From Candidatus Eisenbergiella intestinipullorum (lineage in GTDB: Bacteria > Bacillota > Clostridia > Lachnospirales > Lachnospiraceae): a stretch of DNA of 48,740 nt. The translations under genes were made by a program, and so were the position numbers. Each line of letters begins with the position of its first letter. Position 1 is the stretch's first letter. Shown here one piece after another: positions 31,759 through 40,360 of the stretch. The notes beneath the pieces were generated by a model. The model worked only from the letters and a program-made list of their open reading frames with translations. It was not told the DNA's origin and ran no database searches. The stretch is taken from NCBI GenBank assembly GCA_019119815.1, contig DWWH01000077.1, positions 1-48,740 on the forward strand, written 5' to 3'.

Positions 31759-32547
31759 TCATTCCAGGCTCCAGAGCTTGCACCCTGCCTGAAGAGGATC
31801 CACCGTCAGATAATAGAGCGTCCTTTCGCTCCAGTCATCGCCGCCCCAGGTATAGGAATAGCTTTCCGTCCGCACGATCCCCCTGGCCATGCAGGCCTGC
31901 AGATCTGCCGTCGCTATGTAATAATCCTTTTCGCCATAGGAAATCACATCAATCCCATCGGTGGTATGTGTCGTCACCCGCAGATAGCTCTCATAGTTAT
32001 AGGCGTCCGTTTTCGTAGTCTGCGCGGTGGTCAGGACGTTTCCTACATAAGTCCACCACCATTGAAACACTTCCGGAGAATTATAGCGGATCCTGTGAGT
32101 ATGAAAATAGCTGACTTTATCAGCCAGGGGTATGGATGACTGGATCACCCACATGGAAGACTCTGTTCCCGTCTTGGTCACCCCGTTCAAATATTGAAAC
32201 TTGGTTGCATCATCATAAGCGGAATTCACCCACCAGGTCAGCGCATCGTTGTCCGGCTCTGTGACACTCGACAGATACAGAAGCTTTTGCTCCTCCGTAG
32301 TGGTATCCCAGGCTATTGTGTATTGCGAACCGCCTCCCCGAATCTGGGAGGGCTGAAGGGTCGCAGCCACCGGGCTGTCCAGTTCAATGCTTACCAGGTT
32401 GTCGTTCTCATATTCTCCCTCATCAATATATCCGGTTGCAAAATCCATTTCCATGCTGACCGATTCCCAGGCAAAGGCCGGAACCATATTTGCCGCCCAA
32501 AGGCAGACCGACATGGCCGCGGCAGTGAAATATCTGATTTTTTTCAT
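31759..32547 (-). CDS. Secreted protein, paralogue of 34306-35100 (262 aa)
   Basis: Signal peptide (YFTAAAMSVCLWAANMVPAF-AW). The start is taken at the second ATG, 32547, with AAAGGAAG at proper distance. The mature part is about 60% like the other copy, with the strongest conservation in DNDALTWWVNSAY, TKFQYLNGV, YNSPEV-QWWWTYVG and DAYNYE-YLR, and two conserved Cys (DLQACMARG and GCKLWSLE) that could form a disulfide. No known family or catalytic motif is recognised. Last gene of the operon that starts at 35826. Confidence 0.65.
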   Translation of the reverse strand: MKKIRYFTAAAMSVCLWAANMVPAFAWESVSMEMDFATGYIDEGEYENDNLVSIELDSPVAATLQPSQIRGGGSQYTIAWDTTTEEQKLLYLSSVTEPDNDALTWWVNSAYDDATKFQYLNGVTKTGTESSMWVIQSSIPLADKVSYFHTHRIRYNSPEVFQWWWTYVGNVLTTAQTTKTDAYNYESYLRVTTHTTDGIDVISYGEKDYYIATADLQACMARGIVRTESYSYTWGGDDWSERTLYYLTVDPLQAGCKLWSLE

Positions 32548-32574
32548 AGTCATCTTCCTTTCAACTAAAAAACT

Positions 32575-34251
32575 TTATGAAAAGCTGGACAGCGCTTCAT
32601 CGATCTCGTCGTATGTAAAATAAACGCTCTCAACATATGTCAGCGGCTCCGGACCTTCCGCCCCGATTATCATGTTGATGAACTGCGCCGCAGCTCCGGG
32701 GCCCAGATTCGCGTCGGTATATGCGGTAAATTCTTCCATGGTCGCTTCCTGCCCCTGAACCGTAAAACGCTGATCTGAGATCGAATACGAATCCACGTAT
32801 GCAGAATAACCGGATATATCCCTGGATTCCCCGTTTTCAAACTGATAAATACTTACAAATTTCCCTACATTCATGCCGTATGAATCCGTATAGTAATTGG
32901 TTCCCTGAATAAAACTCAGCCTTCCATCCTCATAGAAGGGTTTCACCTGTCCGTCTTCGGCATATACGTAATATGACGGATTTCCTGCTGAGCTCTCACA
33001 CCCTAAAACCGGCACATCCAGGCAGCTCCAGTCATACAGTCTAAAAGATACGTATTCCAGAGAGTCCTCGTAAACGATCGGATATCCACTTTGCGTCACC
33101 TGCTGATCAATATTCACCATCCAGTCCCGGTAAAGGTTCTTCCACTCCTCCGCGTATGCATACTCCAGCTCCTCTTCACGATAGCAGACCAGGTTGTCCA
33201 GATCGCGGTATATGGCTGAATTCCAGCCCTCCACCGAGATCAGATTCTCTTTGATCCCGTCGCTTCCCTCCGTAACCGTCGGCGCATTCTCGTCAAAGGC
33301 GGCGTTTTTCGCCTCCATCCGCTCCTTATATTCCTCAATGGAGCAGGGCGCATACATGTCAGACTCCAGATAATCCTCCCGCAGATATTTGTTCAGATTT
33401 TCCTCCGTGATCTCGCGGGGGATCACTGCCTCCAGACGGGATAGGATCCCCTGAAACTCTTCTTTGCTGATCGCATTGCCCTCATGGGGAATCGCGTCCT
33501 CCCATTCCAGGTCCAGATAACTTCCATCCTGCTGCTCGATCCCGCCGTAAAGTGCCCCGTAGAGATATTCCTTGCCAATATCCGCGTTTCTCTCCCATTC
33601 TCCCTCGTCCGGCAGGGACAGTTCGCTCAGGGAAATCACCCGGTCCGTTCCCGTACCGGCATCCAGGATGAAGTAGTACAGCTTCCCGTCCGCAGGGTCG
33701 CGGGCGATCAGTGCGTCGGAAAAGCTGTCGTAGGGGAGCACATTCCTCAGCTGCACCTCGCCGTCCACGCAGGTATAGATATAATCCGCAGTGATATATT
33801 TCTGCACCAGAAGCTCGGGGATCCCGTTTCCGTCTATGTCATGCAGGTAAAAGCCGGAAATAAAGCCTCTCATTCCTCCTTCGTTCTGTTCCTGAAGCAG
33901 GGGAAGCAGATTCTCATGGTCGCTCAGGAATTCCCGGTACGGCTCGATCCAGCTGTAATCGGCCATCTCTGTCTCTTCCTCTGTAGCCGTCTCCGTCTCG
34001 GTTTCCCGGGGCTCGGTTTCAGCCGTCGCTGCGGGCGCTTCGCTTTCCGGGACCGTTTCCGGCGCGGGCGCTTCCGTTTCGGAAACGGTGCTTTCCTCTG
34101 CCGCACTTCCCGCGCCCTGCCCGCAGCCGGACAGCAGCAGGCAGCCAATCAGCAGGGCGGCGATTGCCGCCTTCATCCTGCCGTGCCTGATGGGATTCTG
34201 CCTGTTTTTCTTTGGATCGATTGTCTTTTGCATGTTTTTCTTCTGTCTCAT
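32575..34251 (-). CDS. Surface lipoprotein of unknown function (558 aa)
   Basis: A basic N-terminus, hydrophobic core and lipobox LLLSGCG at about residues 35-41 mark a lipoprotein. A Glu/Thr/Ala/Pro-rich spacer follows, then a soluble domain with an FG-GAP/EF-hand-like LHDIDGNGIPELLVQ. No enzyme motif is recognised. The start at 34251 (GGAG upstream) is chosen; other Met codons lie just before it. It sits between the two paralogous secreted proteins with gaps of 27 and 54 bp, so all are one transcript and probably act together at the cell surface. Confidence 0.65.
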   Translation of the reverse strand: MRQKKNMQKTIDPKKNRQNPIRHGRMKAAIAALLIGCLLLSGCGQGAGSAAEESTVSETEAPAPETVPESEAPAATAETEPRETETETATEEETEMADYSWIEPYREFLSDHENLLPLLQEQNEGGMRGFISGFYLHDIDGNGIPELLVQKYITADYIYTCVDGEVQLRNVLPYDSFSDALIARDPADGKLYYFILDAGTGTDRVISLSELSLPDEGEWERNADIGKEYLYGALYGGIEQQDGSYLDLEWEDAIPHEGNAISKEEFQGILSRLEAVIPREITEENLNKYLREDYLESDMYAPCSIEEYKERMEAKNAAFDENAPTVTEGSDGIKENLISVEGWNSAIYRDLDNLVCYREEELEYAYAEEWKNLYRDWMVNIDQQVTQSGYPIVYEDSLEYVSFRLYDWSCLDVPVLGCESSAGNPSYYVYAEDGQVKPFYEDGRLSFIQGTNYYTDSYGMNVGKFVSIYQFENGESRDISGYSAYVDSYSISDQRFTVQGQEATMEEFTAYTDANLGPGAAAQFINMIIGAEGPEPLTYVESVYFTYDEIDEALSSFS

Positions 34252-34305
34252 CTTCATCTCCATTCCGGAGCGCGGCAAAGCTCTGCCGTCTCCTTTTTTC
34301 TCCTT

Positions 34306-35100
34306 TTACTGCAGGCTCCAGAGCATGCAGCCCGTATCGGCGGGTGAACCCTTCAGATAGTAATGGGAAAATTCCCTCTGCACGTCATCCCCCATGGTAT
34401 AATAGCTGACGCTTTCATAGATGGAGCCGTTTGCCAGACAGGCGGGCAGGTCTGCCGCCGCGATATAATATTTCTCCTCTCCTTTTTCCACCACGTTCAC
34501 CATGTGCAGGCTGTGCGTGGTAGCGCGCAGATAGGTCTCATAGTTGTAGGCGTCCACCTTTGTGGTCTGGTCCGTGGTCAGAAGGCTTCCCACATAGGTC
34601 CACCACCACTGGATCACCTCCGGGGAATTGTAGCGGATCTCATGGGTGCGGAAATAGCTGACCTTGTCCGCCAGCGGCAGGCCGGACCGGATCACCCACA
34701 GGGAAGACTGGGTCCCTGTTTTGGACACGCCGTTCAGATACTGGAACTTGGTCGTCTCGCCATAAGCGGAATTCACCCACCAGGTCAGCGCGTCGTTGTC
34801 CGGCTTGTCCTCGCTCGTCAGATAGGTAAGCTTCTGCTGCTCCGTCGCCGTATCCCAGGCGAAGGAAACGGTCGCCCCGGTGGAAAGGATCTGGGACGGG
34901 GACAGCATCGCGATCACCGGGCTGTCCAGATCCACGTAAACCTTGTTATCATTGATCCACTCCCCGTCATCCACATAGCTGTCCTTGAATACCGCGCTGA
35001 TCCCTTCCATGGCGGATACATTTACCGTTCCGGATACGAACAGGGCTGCGGCAAAAGCTGCTGATACGACAAGTTTCATTCCTTTTCCTGATTTTCTCAT
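34306..35100 (-). CDS. Secreted protein, paralogue of 31759-32547 (264 aa)
   Basis: The start is ATG 35100 with GGAGGAAG. Signal peptide MKLVVSAAFAAALFVSGTVN with cleavage near VSA-MEG. Shared with the other copy: LDSPV-A-L-PSQI, FAWDTATEQQKLTYL, DNDALTWWVNSAY, KTGTQSSLWVIRSGLPLADK, YNSPEVIQWWWTYVG and a C-terminal GCMLWSLQ. The conserved Trp-rich block is unlike families I know. The arrangement paralogue-lipoprotein-paralogue suggests a duplicated exported factor. Confidence 0.65.
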   Translation of the reverse strand: MRKSGKGMKLVVSAAFAAALFVSGTVNVSAMEGISAVFKDSYVDDGEWINDNKVYVDLDSPVIAMLSPSQILSTGATVSFAWDTATEQQKLTYLTSEDKPDNDALTWWVNSAYGETTKFQYLNGVSKTGTQSSLWVIRSGLPLADKVSYFRTHEIRYNSPEVIQWWWTYVGSLLTTDQTTKVDAYNYETYLRATTHSLHMVNVVEKGEEKYYIAAADLPACLANGSIYESVSYYTMGDDVQREFSHYYLKGSPADTGCMLWSLQ

Positions 35101-35142
35101 ATTTTCTTCCTCCATTTCTTCCGTCCTCTAAGACAGTATTTT

Positions 35143-35262
35143 TCATCATTCCCTCCATGCCGAAGCGTTCTACGCTGAGGCCACTCTGCGATCACAGCAG
35201 TTTTGTGCTTCGGCGCAAAACTGCCGATTGAAAAATAAGCCATCAGGCTTATTTTTCAATCT
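35143..35262 (-). repeat. Hairpin-rich element upstream of secreted-protein gene
   Basis: Minus strand: GATTGAAAAATAAGCC/GGCTTATTTTTCAATC (35226-35261), GCAGTTTTG/CAAAACTGC with CCGAAG loop (35197-35224), TGATCGCAGAGTGGCCTCAG, AGCG-N5-CGCT, CTTCGGCATGGAGG. The order and several blocks match 12838-12988. It begins directly after the stop of the preceding gene (35263). Confidence 0.65.
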
Positions 35263-35826
35263 TTATCCCGGATACAAAGTCCGTTCAAACAGCGGCTTCC
35301 CATCTTTTTTCTCTCGGAAAACCAGACTTCCGTTTAACACCTGATAATCCATCTCCTCATATGGCTCCCGGCGCGTATGGCAGGAATCAAAGACCCCAAT
35401 CAACCGATCCCCGGCGTCATACAGTCTGTGTTGATAAACATTCTTCCTGCCTCTGTCATCCCTGCCATCATAAACCCACAGCCAGAACGTCTCTGCCCTT
35501 TTTCCGCCCTTTTCCGGAATCAGGATACGTTCCACATGCCGATGCTCTCCCTCTGCCAGCCATCCCTTACCCGGTTCAAAGCACCCATACCGGTATTCAC
35601 CCGTACGCAGTCTCCTTGTCGTATGCAGAAGAAGTTTCCTGGTATTATCCGAAAGTGTGATCCTGTCTTCAGCCAGATTGCTGTAAACCATCTCCAGATC
35701 AAACCGGCGGTCTCTGCCGTTCCAAAGTCCCATGAGGTATTCCCGCTTTTTTCCTGTCGGGTGAAAACGGATCTCATATCCCGGGGCATCTGTCAGCGGA
35801 CTTCCCCGCATATTTTCTTCTTTCAT
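35263..35826 (-). CDS. Unknown cytoplasmic protein, first gene of ECF-controlled operon (187 aa)
   Basis: Arg- and Tyr-rich, predicted beta-strand protein without signal peptide or membrane helix. Recurrent patterns such as RREYEEMDYQVLNGSLVFR-like strands and WLWVYDGRDDRGRKNVYQHR are seen, but no family is recognised. GGAGG precedes the ATG. An ECF-type promoter lies 30 bp upstream (35855-35883), the same motif as before the sigma operon. Codon use resembles its neighbours. Confidence 0.55.
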   Translation of the reverse strand: MKEENMRGSPLTDAPGYEIRFHPTGKKREYLMGLWNGRDRRFDLEMVYSNLAEDRITLSDNTRKLLLHTTRRLRTGEYRYGCFEPGKGWLAEGEHRHVERILIPEKGGKRAETFWLWVYDGRDDRGRKNVYQHRLYDAGDRLIGVFDSCHTRREPYEEMDYQVLNGSLVFREKKDGKPLFERTLYPG

Positions 35827-35854
35827 TTTCTTACCTCCTGCCTCCTTTAGTCAT

Positions 35855-35883
35855 AGAGAGCGAGCCTTCTGCCAAAAGGTTGC
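35855..35883 (-). promoter_or_regulatory. ECF-type promoter of secreted-protein operon
   Basis: Minus strand GCAAC (35883-35879), 15 nt, TCGCTCTCT (35863-35855). Same boxes and spacing as 31649-31677; the 15 spacer bases are different, so this is not a simple duplication. Confidence 0.6.
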
Positions 35884-36041
35884 AGGCAGCAAAAATTTTT
35901 TATTCGTCTAAAAGTGCTGTTTAATACACCTTCAGACGGGTTATTTTCTATAAAATAGAAAAAACTAAAACGGACGGCACACAGAAGAGTTTTCCAAATA
36001 TCTGTATACGTCCGGCAGAACCACGGAAAGGATAATTGCCC

Positions 36042-36335
36042 ATGATTTCTATTCTCGCCAAACGCCTTCAGGAGCTTCGTCTGAAAAATAATCTTTCTCA
36101 GTTTCAGATGGCGCAGCGGACCAATCTCAGTCCCAGCGTAATCTCCTCCTATGAGACCGGCGCGCGAACCCCGTCTCTGGAAAATCTGATCACCATCGCC
36201 ACCACCTTCCGGGTATCTACAGACTATCTGCTCGGTCTGGAACATTCCAACTGCCTGGATACGGACGGCCTTTCCGAGGAAGAAGCGGAGGCAGTTCGCA
36301 CACTTCTTCTGGCTTTAAAAAGAAGAGCGCTTTAG
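36042..36335 (+). CDS. XRE/Cro-family regulator (97 aa)
   Basis: The ATG at 36042 has AAAGGAT upstream. HTH_3 runs from AKRLQELRLKNNLSQFQMAQ through RTNLSPSVISSYETGARTPS to TDYLLGLEH. A short helical C-terminus with EEEAEAVRTLLLALK could be a dimerisation tail. It is divergent from the secreted-protein operon (about 215 bp apart), so it may regulate it. The gap 35884-36041 has no further gene. Confidence 0.88.
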   Translation: MISILAKRLQELRLKNNLSQFQMAQRTNLSPSVISSYETGARTPSLENLITIATTFRVSTDYLLGLEHSNCLDTDGLSEEEAEAVRTLLLALKRRAL

Positions 36336-36407
36336 TCTCCGCATATTCCAATTTTCTTCCAGGACGGGAACTCCCGCTTTACGGCCATTTTTGTCTCTGT
36401 AAAGCAT

Positions 36408-36450
36408 AAGCCCTTCCCCACTCTCATTTCCGGATGGGGAAGGGCTTTTA
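36408..36450 (+). terminator. Terminator after XRE gene
   Basis: AAGCCCTTCCCC (36408-36419) and GGGGAAGGGCTT (36436-36447), 12-bp stem followed by TTA and T-rich bases. Confidence 0.8.
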
Positions 36451-36658
36451 TTCTGAAAAACGGGATCCGTCTCCCATCTTTCTGCCATTCCTTTCTGTAT
36501 TTTCATTTTCTCCCCTCTCCGATTAAATTATATACCAAATTTTCCCCTTCCTCAACCTTATGTGTTTTTTTTTTACACTTTGAGAATATTTTTTTCTTCA
36601 AAACCATTGACGCAAGAATTATATGACGATAAGTGAAGAAAAAAAGGAGGGATTTTTC

Positions 36659-37561
36659 ATGAAAAACAAACTGTTTATAACCGCTGCAGCTCTGATCCTG
36701 GGACTTGGCTGCAGCATCACCGCTTCCGCGTCTCCCCGGGTGGTTTCCTATGGTTTTGTGTTTGATCCTCAATTCTATGCGGAAACGAATCCGGATGTGG
36801 TTGCTTCTCTTGGCCTGGATATGGAATTTGTGGAAACCGGGCTGGAGGATGACAACCTGGCCCAGCACTATGTGGATTCCGGCATCGCGGAAGGAAGAGT
36901 CCCGTATTTTGACGCGGTTTTCTATGCCGCAGCCAATCCGGATGTGGCTGCTCTGTATGGAACGGATGCGCAGGCTCTGTACCGGCACTATGTCAATTAT
37001 GGAAAGGCGGAGGGCCGGCCGCCCTATGATCCCAATGCTGCAGCCGCTCTGCCTGCAGCCGGCCCCACGGTCAAGCAGATCAGCGGCGGGTATACCATCC
37101 GCCATCTGTCCATTGTCAATGACAGTTTTGGAAACGGCTGGCGTTATATTTATTACAGAACAGATCCGAATGGACAGTGGACTCAGATCTACGGTCCTGA
37201 AAACGGAGCTCCTCTGGGTGATTTTTCCAGTCCGGCTTCAGACGGAGCCATTTATATCGGCTTTGACGTATACGATGTATATGTTCCTTCCAACTATTTC
37301 GAGATCCGCTATGTGGATTCGGAAGGTACAGAAGGCCGATGGTACACAAACCGGATGATCCCGAACCTGAACTACGATCCATTCCGCAAGGCCATGTTCA
37401 GCGCTCTGAGCAATGACTGGTTCTGGGTGGAAACGGCAGGAGATGAAGTCGAAATCCGCATTCCCTATTATCCTGCAGCAACCACCATTGACTGGTATCT
37501 GGACAAAGAACCCATCGCCCTTCAGAATGCCATGTATGCGCGGGCAAACCCGGCAGGATGA
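36659..37561 (+). CDS. Secreted protein with two FDxxFYAxxNPDV repeats (300 aa)
   Basis: The start at 36659 has AAAAAGGAGG. Signal peptide LFITAAALILGLGCSITASA. Two repeats of about 47 residues follow: FDPQFYAETNPDVVASLG, then QHYVDSGIAEGR; and FDAVFYAAANPDVAALYG, then RHYVNYGKAEGR. This repeat is common in exported clostridial proteins, usually next to hydrolase or adhesion domains. The C-terminal 170 residues are beta-rich with no recognised fold. No wall anchor is seen. Likely extracellular, function unknown. Confidence 0.75.
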   Translation: MKNKLFITAAALILGLGCSITASASPRVVSYGFVFDPQFYAETNPDVVASLGLDMEFVETGLEDDNLAQHYVDSGIAEGRVPYFDAVFYAAANPDVAALYGTDAQALYRHYVNYGKAEGRPPYDPNAAAALPAAGPTVKQISGGYTIRHLSIVNDSFGNGWRYIYYRTDPNGQWTQIYGPENGAPLGDFSSPASDGAIYIGFDVYDVYVPSNYFEIRYVDSEGTEGRWYTNRMIPNLNYDPFRKAMFSALSNDWFWVETAGDEVEIRIPYYPAATTIDWYLDKEPIALQNAMYARANPAG

Positions 37562-37620
37562 CAGGAGCGGAGGTCCGGGTTCTGTTTGAGATTCTGAAAT
37601 TTGATCGAGCAGAGAAAAAA

Positions 37621-37652
37621 AGAAGCAGGACACCCAGTCCGGCTTCTTTTTT
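37621..37652 (+). terminator. Terminator after secreted repeat protein
   Basis: AGAAGC-A-GGAC pairs with GTCC-G-GCTTCT, followed by TTTTTT. The A-run before the stem makes it usable in both directions. Confidence 0.75.
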
Positions 37653-37679
37653 CTTATCTATGAATATGGTAGGGAATTT

Positions 37680-37787
37680 CTAACGGACCACCTTTTCCAT
37701 GGGATTCAGCTCCGTTCGCGGTGTGATATGTTCTTCCTTTTGATAAATCTCATAAACCTTGCTTTTTGTTATAAGCTGTCCTGTCAT
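37680..37787 (-). other. 35-codon open frame downstream of ASKHA genes
   Basis: ATG 37787 with GGGGAG upstream and stop TAG at 37682-37680. The product ends with the hydrophilic EEHITPRTELNPMEKVVR. It may be a real small gene or the tail of a deleted gene. Nothing recognised. Confidence 0.3.
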
Positions 37788-37817
37788 CTCCCCGCAGGGC
37801 AGACAGTTTTTGATTTA

Positions 37818-37941
37818 TGATACCCATTTCTCTTCAGAAGCTGCAAAAAAGTGCTTCGTCAGGTGCGGACCGCTTCTCTTCTTCTCCGCCGTATCCCAGA
37901 ATGGCGACCATATGCTCAGGCAAAGCGGTTATTCTCCCCAT
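37818..37941 (-). pseudogene. Degraded second copy of the ASKHA protein 5' end
   Basis: ATG overlaps the stop of the full gene (TGATG). The translation MGRITALPEHMVAILGYGGE, then the remainder to EALF, aligns with the full protein's MTRRITGLSEYEVTVLKDGG region. After a one-base shift it continues LQLLKRNGY against LQLLKGNGY. About 25 of 42 positions agree. Similarity ends near 37818. It looks like the leftover of a tandem paralogue. Confidence 0.6.
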
Positions 37942-39473
37942 CAGAACCCCATCCTTTCCAGATACCGCTCCTCAAATCCCGGCTCCTCTGCCAGATTCAT
38001 CACCTCCGCACTCCGCGCAAGGGCCTCTGCCCGTTCCGGCAAGCCGGGCACGGCGCCGTAGAACGCCGCCCCCAGGACGGAGGTATTTCCCACGGCACGT
38101 ACCTTTCCGGAAAGCTCTGCCGGGAACAGACCGATTTCCGCCGCGCTGCCCACATCCAGATAGCAGCCGAAGCCGCCGGCCAGATACACCTCCGCCACGT
38201 CACAGCAGCCGACGCCAAGCCGCTGCATCAGAAGCTCTACTCCGGCACACACCGCCGCCTTCGCCACCTGCAGAGCCCGTATGTCCCTTTGAGTCAGTCG
38301 AACACCGTCCTCCTGCCAGCCCTCCTCAAACAGATCATCACGCAAAAGGCCGGTCCGGTCAATCTTTCCTTCCCGAAGAAGGCGGGCGAGCAGGGCAATC
38401 ATATCCGTTCCCGGAACATTGGCATTCGCGCCTCCCTCAAAAGCCGGTCCTGCGGCTGTGGCCGTGCAGATCAGCCGCTCTCCGTTTCCGATCGCCATTT
38501 CTCCATTGGTTCCCAAATCAATGAACAGACGGCACCGGGAATCCTGCGGATTTCCAAAGCCACAGATCAAAAGACCTGCCAGCACATCCGCGCCGACAAA
38601 GGCGGAAATCCCCGGCAACAACCGCAACGGATATGCCCGCTGCCTTCCGCCGGAGTTCAGAAAAATCTCCGTCTCCTGCTCCTTCAGACTGACCGGGCGG
38701 AAAGGGTATTCTCCCAGCCCGCGCACATCCCAGCCCAGAAAAAGATGCTCCATTACCGTATTTCCAGCCAGACAAATCCGTTCCGGAAGCGCGCCCATCT
38801 GCTCTGCAATATCCTCTGCCAGCTCCGAAACTGCGCTTCTTACCACTTCTTGCAGTTCTTTTCCGGCGCCGGCAACGGCTGCCTGAATTCTGGAAATCAC
38901 GTCGCTTCCCCATTGCCTCTGCGGATTCATCCTTCCTGCCGCTGCCAAAACAGGAACGCCATCCGGATTTCTCTGAAACATCGCAATCGGCATGGCATTC
39001 GCCACAATGGTTGTTGTTCCAAGATCGACTGCGAGCACATATGGCTCTCCGTTCAAGGCTGCGGCAGCATTTTCGTTCTCTGTCGCAGCTGCACTCCCTT
39101 CCGGATAACCGATGTGAACCGATCCGGCGGAACCTGCCAGAATTTCAATCTGCTTCGGCTGGACGAATTCCACCCGGATCCGGCAGTCTCTTTTCACCCG
39201 GTGTACGCAGGCCAGGCGGATCCCCTCTCTCAGCTCTTCTGCGGTGAGCGCGTTCCGGTCCGCAGGCGAAGGGAGCGGCGCGTTTCCGTCCGGAAACCGG
39301 ATCCGGCAGCGCCCGCAGCCTCCCTTCCCATTACAGCAGACCAGAGGGTAGCCGTTTCCTTTCAGAAGCTGCAGAAACAGGGCTCCCCCGGGAGCGGCAA
39401 TTCTTTGTTCCTCCCCTCCGTCCTTCAGAACGGTCACTTCGTATTCAGACAAACCTGTTATTCTCCTCGTCAT
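37941..39473 (-). CDS. ASKHA/DUF4445 ferredoxin-ATPase, corrinoid-activation type (510 aa)
   Basis: The N-terminal [2Fe-2S] plant-type ferredoxin has the cluster CCNGKGGCGRCRI and a further Cys in ACVHRV. The C-terminal ASKHA ATPase part begins VLAVDLGTTTIVANAM and includes FIDLGTNGEMAIGN and VYLAGGFGCYLDVG. Such proteins (RACE/RamA-like) reduce Co(II) corrinoids on methyltransferases using ATP. The ATG at 39473 overlaps DUF4250 by 29 nt; a TTG at 39452 with GAGGAG is an alternative start. No methyltransferase or corrinoid gene is beside it, only the degraded copy. Confidence 0.85.
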   Translation of the reverse strand: MTRRITGLSEYEVTVLKDGGEEQRIAAPGGALFLQLLKGNGYPLVCCNGKGGCGRCRIRFPDGNAPLPSPADRNALTAEELREGIRLACVHRVKRDCRIRVEFVQPKQIEILAGSAGSVHIGYPEGSAAATENENAAAALNGEPYVLAVDLGTTTIVANAMPIAMFQRNPDGVPVLAAAGRMNPQRQWGSDVISRIQAAVAGAGKELQEVVRSAVSELAEDIAEQMGALPERICLAGNTVMEHLFLGWDVRGLGEYPFRPVSLKEQETEIFLNSGGRQRAYPLRLLPGISAFVGADVLAGLLICGFGNPQDSRCRLFIDLGTNGEMAIGNGERLICTATAAGPAFEGGANANVPGTDMIALLARLLREGKIDRTGLLRDDLFEEGWQEDGVRLTQRDIRALQVAKAAVCAGVELLMQRLGVGCCDVAEVYLAGGFGCYLDVGSAAEIGLFPAELSGKVRAVGNTSVLGAAFYGAVPGLPERAEALARSAEVMNLAEEPGFEERYLERMGF

Positions 39474-39618
39474 AGGTATAATTGATCTGTTTCATCTTCT
39501 GCAGGATCTCATCCCTGTCCAGCTCCAGATCCTCACAGAGCGCATCCAGGCTTCCGTAAAAATCCCTCAGCTTCAGGTTCAGAAAACCAAGCAGCATCAC
39601 CGGGTCCTGTGGTATCAT
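39445..39618 (-). CDS. DUF4250 family small protein (57 aa)
   Basis: MIPQDPVMLLGFLNLKLRDF followed by LEDL- and LDRDEI-like helices and the end YTYDEENNRFV matches the short DUF4250 family. Function unknown. GGAGG lies 7 nt before the ATG at 39618. It overlaps and probably couples to the ASKHA gene. Confidence 0.85.
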   Translation of the reverse strand: MIPQDPVMLLGFLNLKLRDFYGSLDALCEDLELDRDEILQKMKQINYTYDEENNRFV

Positions 39619-39794
39619 TTTCTTTCCTCCATTCCGAACTTTTACACGGCGCGACAGTCCTTCTTTCCTTTCTGTTCTCAGATGGACTGCCACCTTCCGA
39701 TCCGGCTTCATTATAAAATTTTTTTCCTCTTTCCGCAAGGGCCGCAGATCCGACTGCTTCAAAGACCGCCTGCCGGGCTTACCGGCTTACCGTA

Positions 39795-39842
39795 CGAAAG
39801 GAGCACCGCCGGATACAGGCATCCGGCGGCGCTCCTTTCTTC
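39795..39842. terminator. Strong hairpin between divergent 3' ends
   Basis: GAAAGGAGC-A-CCGCCGGAT pairs with ATCCGGCGG-CGCTCCTTTC. The stem is about 18 bp with one bulge. The T-tract is weak on both sides. Confidence 0.5.
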
Positions 39843-39886
39843 AGTTCTGGACCATTCCTTCTGTTTTCAGCGTTCTCCAATATTTA

Positions 39887-40360
39887 TTACAGAAGGCATC
39901 CATATACGGGAGTCCCGTTTTCCTTATATACGGTTCCTCCCTTCATGACAAAATCCGGATGCTGCATCACGGTGATGTCCTCAAAGGGATCTCCGTCAAA
40001 GGCTACGATGTCCGCATATTTTCCGGCCTCCAGAGAACCCACTTCTTTCTTCATATGCAGAAGCTCCGCCGCATTGATGGTGGCACTGCACAGAGCCTCC
40101 ATTGTGGTCAGGCCGTACTCCATCAAATAGGCGAACTCTCTTGCCTGATCTCCATGATCGTTGCAGATGCTTCCTGCATCCGTGCCAAATGCAAATTTTA
40201 CGCCTTCCTTCCGCGCCGTCTGCACCACCTCTTTATGACGGACAGCTGCGATCCTGGCCTTATAAAGCATGAATTCCGGAACATGAGCCTGCGGGCTGTC
40301 CAAAATAATCCGGGAAGCGATAATAGTGGGAACCAGATAAGTGCCATGTTCCGCCAGTAT
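39887..40360 (-). pseudogene. C-terminal fragment of an amidohydrolase
   Basis: From about 40360 down, the frame reads AEHGTYLVPTIIASRI, KFAFGTDAGSICNDHGDQ (catalytic Asp), then TTMEALCSATINAAELLHM and GSLEAGKYADIVAFDGDPFE. This is the last about 155 residues of a metal-dependent amidohydrolase (imidazolonepropionase/prolidase-like, normally about 400 aa). The N-terminal HxH metal site is missing. Upstream the frame stays open to 40723 but is out-of-context sequence antisense to a TetR-like fragment. Confidence 0.75.
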
